The position numbers and the translations under genes are program-made. DNA of 64,000 nucleotides from Saxidomus purpurata (taxonomy: Eukaryota; Mollusca; Bivalvia; Venerida; Veneridae), in assembly GCA_022818135.1 (NCBI GenBank), contig JAFMSR010000006.1, positions 35,380,997-35,444,996 on the forward strand, in the 5' to 3' direction. Shown here one piece after another: positions 35,270 to 46,185 of the stretch. The notes below the pieces were generated by a model. It worked only from the letters and a program-made list of their open reading frames with translations. It searched no databases and was not told the DNA's origin. Position 1 is the first letter of the stretch, and each line of letters begins with the position of its first letter.

Positions 35270-38205
35270 CTTTGATTTACTGTTTTTCAAACTCTCTTCG
35301 TTCACGATTTGCGCCGTCTCCCCTGTCCAAACGATGAACGGAAACTGTCCTTTGTAGCTCTAACTGCCTGCCAGACAACTTCTTTTCCAGGGTGGTACTG
35401 AAGTAAATGCTCTGCTCTGATTGGTCCACACAAGCATTTTGGCCATGAGGGCAGCTCCAATTTTTCACACATGAGCATTGAGACTGTTGTGTCCTGTACG
35501 AAGTCTGAATAGAATATGATTTGTTTCCATTCCTTTAAACGATGGTAGTCATCTTTAGTAGTCTTAACCATAGTGGCTTTTCTTCATAGTGGCTGGTCGC
35601 CTCTAACTCTTTGTTTTGCCAATTGGTCTGCCAACTCATTGCCATGAGCATTGATAAGCCTGGTAAGTTCTTTAGCAAGTGATAGCAATTTGAACTGATA
35701 GAGCATCTGTTAGAATCATCATCTTTTGACAGTTCTTTTTTGCCTCTATAATAGTTTTTGATGCCTGTATGATAGCTTCAGAATTCGTACAATGCTTGTA
35801 TGTTGGTTTGCTGACTGTCTCTGACCCATCAGTCGTGTGGATGATGAAAATCTGCCTGTCTCTGATGGATAATCTGAGATGGCTTGTGTCAATAATTTGT
35901 TCTATGTTTTCATCTTCCGCACACAATTGGTTTGGAACCAGGTGATACTAGTACTGATGTTTAATAGGTCATACCTACATGGCCCCAACAGTTCCGACTG
36001 GTCCAGAGGAGTAGTTGGTGGTCCAATACGGGCAGCATTTGCATTTGTCAACTTCTTGGATTTGTTGACAAAGCTGCCTCTTCTCAGACGATTCTTTGTT
36101 GGGGCCAAAAGTTTATTCTCATAGGGTGGTCTTGCAAGAACTGGTAGATCTACTTGCTGGCTTGCATGAGCCCCTTAGCATCCCTTCTTTTATCGAGTGG
36201 CGGAATAATAGTTTCTGTCATGAGCACAAGGTTCAGATGGAAATATCCGTCATCCCGGGTAACTGTTTAGGAAAGTGACGTTACAGTGTTTATTACGTTA
36301 CGTCATTAGTAATCCACGAGAGTCGTCTGGCATAGGAGGGGTGCCAGACCGGTTTTTCCGACATGGGCAAAATCACCAGAAATGCCGGTCGGATATGCAA
36401 GAATAGCGACTTCCTCCATGGCCTTAATTGGAATTGTGCATATTGCTTCAGTAATGATTCTTAGGCCTGATTCTGGACCTTATCCAACACTTGATTTGTT
36501 TTCCAGCCGTCATCCAAACAGAGGAGTCATTTTCAAGGTTGGACCTCACTGTTCCCAAGTATATTGTTTTAAGTATCCTTTCACTTGCTCCCCGGTTAGT
36601 GCCAGCTAGCTTTCGGCGGGCCATAGTTTCAGCTTTTGCTAGATGTCAGTCTCTTGTCGACTATATATGAAGCCTCCTCCATTTCAGTCGTAAGATGCCG
36701 CTAATCTTGATGGTACCAACATTCTGCTCACGTGACAATGTAGGGCAGGACTTTACTGTGTTTACTTGTACGCACCAGTCTTCCGCCTATGTTGAAAGCT
36801 TGTCTGCAGTTTGCTGCATCCTATAAGTAGCACTTGATGCATACTCTCGTGAACACCAAAATATATGTTCGTCTGCTTAATTCACAGTCCAGGCTGTGTC
36901 GAATGCTATCTGGAGATCAATCCAAGAAACAAGTGTAATATTCAATCTCCTGGGCAAGATATGTAGTCTGGGCTTCCGTCGAATCGAATTGTCCGAAGCC
37001 AGCATGTTGGTTAGCCAAGCACCACTTTATTAGCTGATTAACAATGCTCTTCCAGGTTTTCCCAAATACACTAGTGACACTGATGGGACGATAGATAGAA
37101 GCCTTAATTCGATCCTTCCATTGTTTGGGGATGGGTATCATGGTCGCCTGCCTCCAAAGTTGACTTTATCTTCTCTCCAGCTAGGAATGTAGATCTGATT
37201 TTTGTCTTTGAGCTGTTTTAGTGCTTATTGTAGCTCATTTAGGGTGACGCCCTTTTCCATTTCTCTCTTAACTATTGTTTCTCCTCTCCCTTGGCGTACC
37301 TGTCTCTGGTGGTTACTGTTGATAGAGATATTACTTCAATTTTAATAATTGTCAGCAATTCTGTTAACTGTCTGGGGTTTTTTCTACCAGTACAGTCATT
37401 CTCGAAGTTATTGCCCCTGTTGTTTCCTTCTTCATCATTCAACTTTTTGGTGAGCTTTTCAGAGCGCTGAGTCATCCCTTTCAAGGTTGAAAGATGCAGT
37501 TTTCTCTCGCCAGCTTTTTCATCTGGCCTGGGGCTTGGTTTTTAGGAACTTGGCACACGGTTCTTTGAGCTTGCATGACGTTATTGAAAATAATTTGTTT
37601 CGACCTCTCGCCTGGTTTCTGATATCTGATCTCGAAGATCTTCAGGTCGTCACTCCAGTATGGCTTGTAGTCTCCCCTGGATCCTCTAACTTATGTACAG
37701 CTTTTAGAATGGCCGCATTGAAGTCTTTGGTGATTTTTCTGGTGTCTCTGCCATCTACATGTATATATCGGCAGAGGTAATCAGTAAGTTCCGTGTATGA
37801 ACTCCATTTCGGCCTTCTTGAAGTTCCATTGAGAGAAACTTGACTCTCGTCTTGTTTTGCACTGCATACTGAGGTAAACCATGCGATGGTCACTGCCTCA
37901 AACGTGCTCCCCTAATTCCAATGTGACATGACATTATGATGTCTTCTGTGCGAAGAAGAAGTGGTTAAAGTCACATATGACAATAAAGATGGTGTTCCTC
38001 TTAACATCGACTGAATCCAAGGACGGAGGTTTGTCATTTGGGGAATAGATGTTGACAACATCCATTACCTTGTCGCTCAGTCTAGACACAAAACCTGATA
38101 TCCGGAGTCATTGATGTGCGTACTGGACATTGTTTCTTACCAGTGTAGGGTTCCTCCTTTAGCTCCAAAAATTGGATTGTTTTTATCAAGCATCGGTAAC
38201 AAAAA
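35270..38205 (-). mobile_element. Decayed non-LTR retrotransposon (LINE) with endonuclease, RT and RNase H remnants
   Basis: Read on the minus strand, the order is right for a LINE. An AP-endonuclease tail (DVVNIYSPNDKP, about 38064-38030) comes first. Then a linker (WSSYTELTDYLCRYIHVDGRD, near 37760), reverse transcriptase (IPIPKQWKDRIKASIYRPIS at 37141 downward, then HAGFGQFDSTEAQTTYLAQE near 37000), post-RT segments (EDWCVQVNT near 36770), and an RNase H part (TTDGS and ILTDALSVQ, 35926-35672). APE + RT + RNase H points to the I/Nimb-like group rather than Jockey proper, but this is inference. Frames break repeatedly and the catalytic YADD region is scrambled, so the copy is dead and 5'-truncated. 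Confidence 0.85.
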
Positions 38206-39560
38206 TGGTTAAGTGAGCTCTTTTTTCAGGCATTACACAAAAAACTTTATATTTTACATATAGATCTACTTCTTTGTGGCAAAAAAAAAAAAAAAAAAAT
38301 TCCCGCCCCTTTTAATAAAAAATTCCCAAAATTTTTTTCCCCATCTTTAGCGCGAAATTACCTTGTAACATTGTTGCTGCGCCGGTAAGTGTTACATCCA
38401 TATTGAAAACATCATTGTTTAATATGTTGCCAGTTAGTTTATTTTATATGATGAGTTTTAACATCGTAACTAAAATAACAAGACGTTGAACTGCAGAACG
38501 CCCGTGTACTTTATTCAAACTGAAATGCCCGTGTACCTTATCATTTCGATTTATTTCAGGTTTACTCTGTAAAAACATTACTAGTAATAAAAGTATACCC
38601 TCTGAAACATTAGAAATTCATAAATCTTGTTTAAAATATGGTTATCGTAGAAGTATTCTACGGAAATACCAATTTAAGCAATATTTTTGTCAGGACCCGT
38701 GTACTTTATCCCTTCTGTCACTATCCGAGAATTCAGTTGGTCAGGATTTACAGGAAAAGTTTAATATTTTACAGACAGTACTATATACACCCCGCCATGA
38801 AGAGTGCTTTCCTCGGTTATGCTGAAAAAATTACAAAAATTCTCCCAGTATTAAGAAAGTTATCGTCAAAAAACCTACCTGAATCGAGGTGATTTGTTGA
38901 TATTTTGGGTCGTCGCCTTTACCCAAAAGTCACGTGGGTCATCCACCCTGATACATGTATTTCGATTTGATGACAGAAAAGCTCTATTATTCTTGCAATT
39001 TAACTAGATTTACCCTCGATGACTGTTACCTGTACTCGCAGTCAAATGTGGTCTTATAGGCTGGAGAGATTTACAGGTAGAGGGATATTCTAAAAATAGA
39101 TTCACTGATAAGCACTGACCACAGCAACCGTTACTAGTCGTACATTTTCCCTTGTACTACCTTATCACTGATAGTTAAAATAGTGTACATGATGAGAATG
39201 GATGTTTATAATAAAGCAAATAAAAAAAAAATGCACCACAAAACATTATTGTTATGCCGTTTGTAACAGTGACTCACTGAATATATATGAAAGGAGTATT
39301 TTATACCCTTTCCTACACCAAAAACCAAAGAAACATACAGATCCTATTCTTGCCATGTATACCCCAACACATGTAAATATTATTTGAGATACTATAAAAC
39401 ATAAATTGAACAGATTGTTTGCTTTTGTCTTTGCCATCTGTGTATCATTTTGAAATATGAACTATTAACAGTTGATAGAAAATAGGCTCTAATCAACAGG
39501 ATAAGAATACATGTTTATATTTAAAATAATGAGAGTTGAACCAGTGTCAAAGAGGACATT
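38206..39560. other. Gene-free stretch
   Basis: A 20-A homopolymer lies at about 38284-38303. CCCGTGTAC(T/C)TTA occurs three times at 38502, 38529 and 38696. ORFs of 84 and 61 codons have no family resemblance. Confidence 0.45.
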
Positions 39561-39566
39561 TTTGGT

Positions 39567-39637
39567 GCCCTCATGGCGCAGTGGTGGGGCATCCGCCTTA
39601 GGATCGGAATATCTCCTGTTCGATCCCCACCAGGGCC
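39567..39637 (+). mobile_element. tRNA-derived SINE head, plus strand
   Basis: The segment begins GCCCTCATGGCGCAGTGG (box A TGGCGCAGTGG, 39574-39584) and has box B TGTTCGATCCCC (39618-39629), closing with CCAGGGC. The first five bases pair with the last five as an acceptor stem. It is followed by GGTGGTAGTGTCCTTAGGCA, the kind of body found after tRNA heads in mollusc SINEs, and by a 28-base poly-C tract (39682-39709). This makes it a SINE, not a free-standing tRNA gene. Confidence 0.7.
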
Positions 39638-39719
39638 AGGTGGTAGTGTCCTTAGGCATGACACGTATTTCGCAATGTCTTCCCCCCCCCCCCCCCCCCC
39701 CCCCCCCCCTCTCTTTTGA

Positions 39720-41001
39720 GGTTGATTCCATCTGGAGTGATTCTTGACAGCAATTAATATAAGTTATCAAACTCGCGTCAAGAATAAATAGATTTGTCTA
39801 AAGAAATCATTATCTAAGCTTTGACATGCACTTGATTCTTACATGTTGCCTTTCCAACCACCGTAAATTATGAAGAATCTGCTTAACCAAGCAGTCTTGC
39901 TCTTTTAGTCAAATAAATTGTCAGTGAGCATCTATTAAACAATTAATAGTACCATTTAAAGTAAATGATGGACAAGCTTATTTTAGAAATTGAGCAATGC
40001 CAGTGTTGATTATTTTTGTTATCAATATTTACACGAGGTCCTGGTGATATACACCCCGCGATCCCACATAGGGTATTCGTTTACAAAACAGATTCAGACA
40101 CAGTGTTCATGTGCTGTAGTGACAAGTTGCTGAATAATAATTGAAACATGCATAAATAAAGACACTGTTGTCACACCAAAATAGGCAAAAAGTGAAAAGC
40201 CTGAAATCCAATTGAGTTATCATTGAAGAACTGCTTTCTTAGGTACCCGGTGTGGGGCAGGACCCTCATCCCCCAAAGGCCCCTCTTCAACCCTGGTACC
40301 CAATATACTGATACTTTTTTTTTTTTAATTCACTAGTATACTTGATTGTTTTGTTTTAATATATCAGTCTAATGGCACCGGATTGTGGGGGGCCTCTGGT
40401 ACCTGTGCTGCAATGAAGAAAATTCGCATTGAAAACAAGCTTGTCTAAACATCAATGAAACTGAAACAAAATTTTCCAAACAAAGACTTGATTACAGGTT
40501 TGGAATATAGTGCTAGCATGGAATACATAGGTTAACGTAAAGTGAATTGTACACCCAGCCAAAAGTAACTAGCTTTATTTTCACAAAGTTTTGTGTGATG
40601 CTATAAATTGTATATGATTTATGTTTTCATAACAATAAAATCAAAACATCGTAAATTCTTAATTATGCTTGTAGATTTTGTGTAAAGACATAATTTCTGT
40701 TAACTTTATAGAGAGAATCTTATCTGTGCGACATTGTTTACATCTGAATGTACGACTTCCTAAAAGTGTACCGTGATAACTTATGGCTATTGATGACGTA
40801 CCTGTAAATCTCTCCTAACTTGAAATTAAAGTCGCGGTACAGTACTGTAACAAGACAAATTTTGATGCAAGGCATCAAAGACGCCGCGCATGTTTTTGAA
40901 GCATGGCTGGGAGATGGGCACTGGGGCAGGTTTCTATATAAAATGTGCGCGGTAAACATCAGCGAACCCTTTTTTACTACATAAAATGATCATTACCTCT
41001 G
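39720..41001. other. Gene-free stretch
   Basis: AT-rich sequence with several short poly-T runs. Nothing is recognisable on either strand. Confidence 0.45.
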
Positions 41002-41002
41002 T

Positions 41003-41300
41003 CACGGACCTATATACACTTATGTTAATTATGTTATATGTTTTTATTCATCCTTGTAATGATATATGCAAATAAAAAGATTTTAAATGATTTTCTAGTT
41101 TCTGTTTTTTATTTTCATTCACTCATGGAAATTTTCGTAACTGGAAATGCAGATAAGTTGTTTAACTGTCAAAGAACTTGAACAAAAAATAACGCTAAAA
41201 TTTATCGAACTATTTAAGTACAAAAAAAGAAAAGTAATACTTTTTTCTAATAAAGATCTTTCATTTACACGGACCTATACATGTGTATATAGGTCCGTGA
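41003..41300. mobile_element. ~300-bp MITE-like element with CACGGACCTATATACAC ends
   Basis: TCACGGACCTATATACAC at about 41003-41020 is answered by its complement at 41283-41300. The right end also folds on itself: a perfect 12-bp stem 41268-41279 / 41288-41299 with an 8-nt loop. A further GGTCCGTG lies near 41548. No clear target duplication was found, so the exact boundaries and superfamily are uncertain. Confidence 0.55.
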
Positions 41301-42548
41301 TTGCTTTTAATACCGTCAAAGGGAGGTAATCGTTACAACATAAAGTCCCTAAGTTACATCGAACTAAATCGCTTAAAATCTAACGTATCTTCTAAAATTC
41401 ACATATTCAACAAATACATTAATTTTTATCATTCAGAATAAAAGTGTATTTAACATAAAACTATTGAATTAAGACTTGTTCCGGTAATCTCATTTGTTTT
41501 TGGTTGTTTCCGGTAAAAGTTGTTTTCGGAAATCAGTAATACCGGTCCGTGCCTGTGTATTTAGCTGTCCAGTATACTGTCCTTTTTGTTTATGAAACTG
41601 ATTTATAAAAATAAAGTTTTTATTAGTAATTAGCATAATACTAAACCCTTATGTTACTTCCATTTGTTTGTCTATTGTGATAATTAAATACCTCTTTTCT
41701 CACAACATTAATTATTTTCGGATGCTAATTTTACACTGGCTTTTTTGATACCAAGGAACTGATACACAAAACTATTTATAACCATGGCTCCTCCCACAAT
41801 TTCACTGACTACAGGTCGGTTAATAGGAAGCAGAGGCGAAAACCTGTGCACATATAATTTACACCGGGTCTAAATATTGTGGAAAAGAACTATCTGTAAA
41901 ACGATATACCTGCCCCTCCCTCCCTGTAGCTAGTAATGTGGATTTTTCTTTCTTTCTATTCCCGAAGCAATATACACTCCAGCAATATGGCGGAAAGAGA
42001 CGAAACCCAGATATTATGCTGTGACGTAACATTTTCAGAACTTCCTTGGCTGATTTTGTTTTTGTTTACAAATGATGGAATGGAATTCCGTTAGGGCCCT
42101 ACGTATTGCATAGTTGGGTGAACGGTTTTTCTTTACAGTTTCAATATTATAGTCTAATATGTAGTAATTAAAATGGGTTTTCATTGTTTTTCACGTAGGC
42201 GCCATGTATTCTATTATCTGAGTGTCTTAAGATAGCAAAACTCTTCCGAATCTTTTTTCTGAGCTTTGATGAATCGGATCGTAAGGTCCGTAAACAAAGC
42301 TATAAAAACCCGTGGTCTACGAGTTTGTGGAAAAGTTATTAAATACTCATTAAATGTGTCCAAAGTTTTGTAATAAGGGAAGGAGACATGTGTTTTTGTA
42401 TTGTATTGTTTTTTTATGACTTAATACAATTTAATGATTCATAAAGTCATTTTTCATACTAGAACATAGTTTAGATTTACATAATAATATTGGCTGCTCC
42501 TATTCGATTATGCAACCCCATGGTACAAATTTGAAACCTATTCAATAC

Positions 42549-42575
42549 TGACGCCGCCGTTCAACGGCGGCGTCA
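42549..42575. repeat. Perfect 27-bp GC-rich palindrome
   Basis: TGACGCCGCCGTT and its exact complement AACGGCGGCGTCA surround a single central base. The stretch is strikingly GC-rich against AT-rich surroundings. The flanks carry TTCGAATATGCA-type motifs repeated nearby (about 42582 and 42661), which may mark an insertion. Confidence 0.85.
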
Positions 42576-42777
42576 ACAATTTCGAATATGCAGGACCAGT
42601 CGTACCGCTTTAAGCCTCGAACGAGGATGGTCCACCCAAAAAGCACATATATACAAACAAATCGAATATGCAGAAAATATCTGACCACTGACCTTCAACC
42701 ATCCCGTGAAGCCAACAGACTTGAATTAATGTGGCTACTGTCTGTTATTGTAATATTGGTTCTTTTAAAAAAATAAG

Positions 42778-43060
42778 CATTTTAAAGGGAGATAATAAAT
42801 TCATTAAATATATCTTTTTTCAATGTCTTAGGTATAAAATCAAATAAAATATTTTTTTTAACATGTTTTATTAAAACATATTCGAACTTTGGTAATTTGT
42901 ATTTCTAAAAAATTGAAAAAAAACTACCTGGAAGAAAGGTAATTTAATTGGGCTTTATTACCACATCTTTTACCGTCCAACTTTGAGTGCAATAGCTCTT
43001 CTTATTATAGCTTAGACTATTCGAAGAGATTTTAATTTTGAAAAAGTACTTTCGAGTACT
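42778..43060 (+). repeat. Duplicated block, copy 1 (copy 2 at 45900-46185)
   Basis: Both copies start TTTTAAAGGGAG(A/G)TAATAAAT and share CTACCTGGAAGAAAG, TGCAATAGCTCTTC/TGTAATAGCTCTTC, ATTATAGCT(T/C)AGACTATTC and GAAGAGA, in the same order and orientation. They are diverged, so the duplication or dispersed-repeat insertion is old. Neither copy is convincingly coding. Confidence 0.7.
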
Positions 43061-43997
43061 TGCAAACAAATTTATGTCAGCGATATAGGATTTTCACTAT
43101 TTGTGGCCGTTCGGGAAGGCGAACACGCACACAGGTCGTACAAGTATTTATATAAGTATGGAGAATTTACCCAGTAAAATGAGAAGTTTTCTAAAATTAT
43201 GTGAAGAGGCTGTGTATATTGGGTGCTCCATAAAAAAACAACAGGCGTATTGTTGAAAATTATTTCATATGCGTAAACAGGCTCAGCACACAGCCAAAAG
43301 GAACATACCTTTGACACCCCTCGTTGAACTTCTCTCTATGATTTTTTTTTTAATATTTAATAAACCAATGTAGATCTACCAATGTCTTTATCTCTAAACA
43401 TTTTAAAACTGATACAATTAACAAAAAAAATAAAAATAAAATTTGTTCATAGCTTTTTACCATAGAACAACCAAATGCATGTAGCTCCGAAAAACTGTTC
43501 CATTTCTTTCAAATTTGACTGATTTTGAACAATTTGGTCTACTCCTCTGTTAAAAATGCTGTATAAAGGCGCTAGTTTGCACTTGCCATGTTTAAAACAA
43601 TTAATATAGTGTAATTGTATTTGTATAGCTAATGAACGGGATAAATGCGAACAAAAGTGAGCCTCAAATCTCTACAAGGTGTTTCTCATCTAAACTCCCC
43701 CGGCTTACAGTATACAGCGTATTACAGCGGAGCTCACCCATCAACCCCTATTCTTTTAAAAGTCTGTTGAGATTCATCGTCGGAAGCCCCGTTAAATATT
43801 ATGTTACCACTCCTGTATTTCACCAATGAAGCATAGCGTAAAGATGGGAACGTGGGTATGAACGATGGTTGAGATCGAGAGAAGTCTTTTCTCACTTGAA
43901 AACCTCTATCAAAAAATGTCTCAATCAAAGCTCATCTCAACAGTCAATGGAAGTAGTTGTAACAAGTCCAGAAAAGGCAGGAGGTAATGACTCCGAC

Positions 43998-44500
43998 GAC
44001 TGGTGTAGCATTACCTAGTGGACCTCTGTCAAAAGTGTTGAAATCACGACCACTTGGTCAAAATTTACCACACCCTGGGCGTCATTTGATTTTACATTGG
44101 TTTCTAAAGGATTTAACTTGAAAAATCTTCTACTCTGAAACCACAATTAAGGGCAGCCAACGCTTATATATTTGGCATGTAGCATTTCCTACTGGACCTC
44201 TACCGAAATGATTCAACTCGTGACCCTCGGATCAAAATTTATCCCACCCGGGGGGGGGGGGGTTACTTGATTTTACGTAGGTTTCTTTAGAGAAGAAAAT
44301 AAAAAATCTTCTTCTCTGTAATCACAAGCCCAGAGCTTAGATATTTGGCATGTTACATTGCATAGTGGACCTCTCTCTGAAGTGTTCAAATCTTGACTTT
44401 GGTACCGTCCTTGGGGTCAATTGTTTTCAATTGACTTCCTTAGGCAATTACAATGGTACTCCGGTGATGAGCGATATTGGGCCATCTTAGCTCTTAAGGT
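43998..44500 (+). repeat. Dispersed repeat (GTAGCATT..TAGTGGACC type), copy 2, 5'-truncated
   Basis: Three internal units with GTAGCATTACCTAGTGGACC-like blocks are present, and the copy ends at GATGAGCGATATTGGGCC. It lacks the opening AGCTCACCTGGCAC present at 51976. A 13-base poly-G tract at 44250-44262 sits where 34949-34960 also has poly-G, so the tract belongs to the family. Confidence 0.7.
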
Positions 44501-45207
44501 AGTGGGGGTCTAATGGACACTATTCCAAAACACATTGAATTTAATATTTATATGATCTACATCTGTTAACTGACTAGTGTGCAAAATTTAAAGACATTTC
44601 ACCGTTTAATTAAAAATTAATTCCATTTTTGTTACCCTCCCCCCCCCCACACCCCCATTGAGAAATACTGACCATATTAAAAGGACCATAAAAGTTAAAT
44701 AGGTATGTTTGCAAGTATCTATTTACATTTTAAAAATTCCAGGTTCAAAAAGTACTGCAAGCAATATAGAATTACAAAACATGAATTATAATTCTACAAG
44801 CTTAACATGTGTTACAAAAATGTGCAAAATGCCAAAAACTAGGGTATACATTTGCCTAATTTTGCCATGCGACATATCACACATGTACATATACACGACT
44901 GTAGCAAAGGATTCGGAGTTAGGGCCATCACTATTGATTTAAAACTTTTAAGTAGTTATAATTGAAATATAAGAAAAAATTAAAATAAAAAAAAAAAAAA
45001 AAACCCCCCCCCCCCCTCTTTACCTGAGATATTCAACTTTTAAAAATGAAAACACCCAACCCAAAAAAAAAGGTCAATTTTTGTATTTTCAAGTATCTGT
45101 ACAGCTTGATAAAATCAAGCGAAAATTAAGAACGTTTTCAATCTTCTCAAAATGGCTTAATTTGTCATTTATTCATTTGATAACTGAAAAAGAAAAAAAA
45201 AAAAAAA

Positions 45208-45275
45208 GTTTGGGCTGCTTCGGGGTTGACTCAGGACCTCTTGATCTAAACAACGCTCTAACCACTGCGCCACAG
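45208..45275 (-). mobile_element. tRNA-derived SINE head, minus strand
   Basis: Read on the minus strand: GTGGCGCAGTGGTTAGAGCG (box A), then a degenerate box B GAGTCAACCCC, with spacing close to a tRNA. A long A-run on the plus strand borders its 3' side (a T-run on the element strand). It is decayed and not a tRNA gene. Confidence 0.6.
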
Positions 45276-45899
45276 TACAAAATAGGTACAGCTATAAAAT
45301 CCAAAGTATTCCAAATGATCCTTAAACAGGAAGTACTCATTACACATCCACTACCTTAAATTGTTATTGATCAGAATCATTATTGACATACTGTAGGGCA
45401 TGCATCATAGTTACATTTTTTTGCATAGCAGAAGAACTAACTTCCTTTCACTCTTTACTCTAGTAGAAGCGAATTTCTCAAAAGTGTATGTCTTCTAAAA
45501 TACTAAATAAATCCTTCAAATAAAGACAAAAATCTTTGTTACTGTTTCTGTAATTAATTAATTAATATATGTAGATCTATTCTAGATTAGACCTTCTAAA
45601 AATCTAGTTAATTATTCGATGTTGCAGTCAGCATGGACGCTTTGACAATCTAAAAATTATCATAATCGTAAGTAGATCTATAATTTGTTTGATCTTAAAA
45701 TAATTTCTTTCTAGTAATTTCCCCTTCCGTCGATCTCAAGTTATTCATTACTGATTGAATTACCGAAGAGAAGCGGCAGGAAATAATCGTGGGTTCCAAC
45801 GATGGTTGATCTAAGAAGGACTAAAATTCAGTTTTCAGTAAGAAATCTCACATTTAAAGCTGAGACCCAAAACAGTACGGTAGGCTACATCCTAGTTGG

Positions 45900-46185
45900 C
45901 TTTTAAAGGGAGGTAATAAATCAATCAAATAATTAAATAAATAGCTCTTTTGTAAACGCTTTTGAGTATAAAATAAACTGTTATTATTTTTAAACATATT
46001 TTACCAAACAACAATTGAACTCAGGTTATCACTTTCTCTAGAAATAGAATAATTACTACCTGGAAGAAAGATAATGTACCTGGGCTATATATATTAATCT
46101 TCTACACAAAATGGTTGACTGTAATAGCTCTTCATATTATAGCTCAGACTATTCTCGAAGAGACTTTATGTTTGAAAAGTGCTTT
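45900..46185 (+). repeat. Duplicated block, copy 2
   Basis: Diverged counterpart of 42778-43060, about 3.1 kb away in direct orientation. It keeps the AAAGGGAGGTAATAAAT start and the CTACCTGGAAGAAAG and GCTCAGACTATTCTCGAAGAGA blocks. Confidence 0.7.

Larger units (their letters stand above)
41301..43997. other. Gene-poor stretch with a GC palindrome and a duplicated block
   Basis: Contains the perfect palindrome at 42549-42575 and the first copy of a duplicated block (42778-43060). Several AAAGGGAG(A/G)TAAT motifs (41328 and 42783 here, also 45905 and 55699) mark starts of what look like dispersed repeats. No exon was recognised. Confidence 0.45.

Noticed and set aside
41987..42094. Small plus-strand ORF starting AATATGGCGG (MAERDETQIL...)
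   Set aside because: A plausible start context, but 35 codons with no domain and no convincing donor. It could be a first exon but is not supported.
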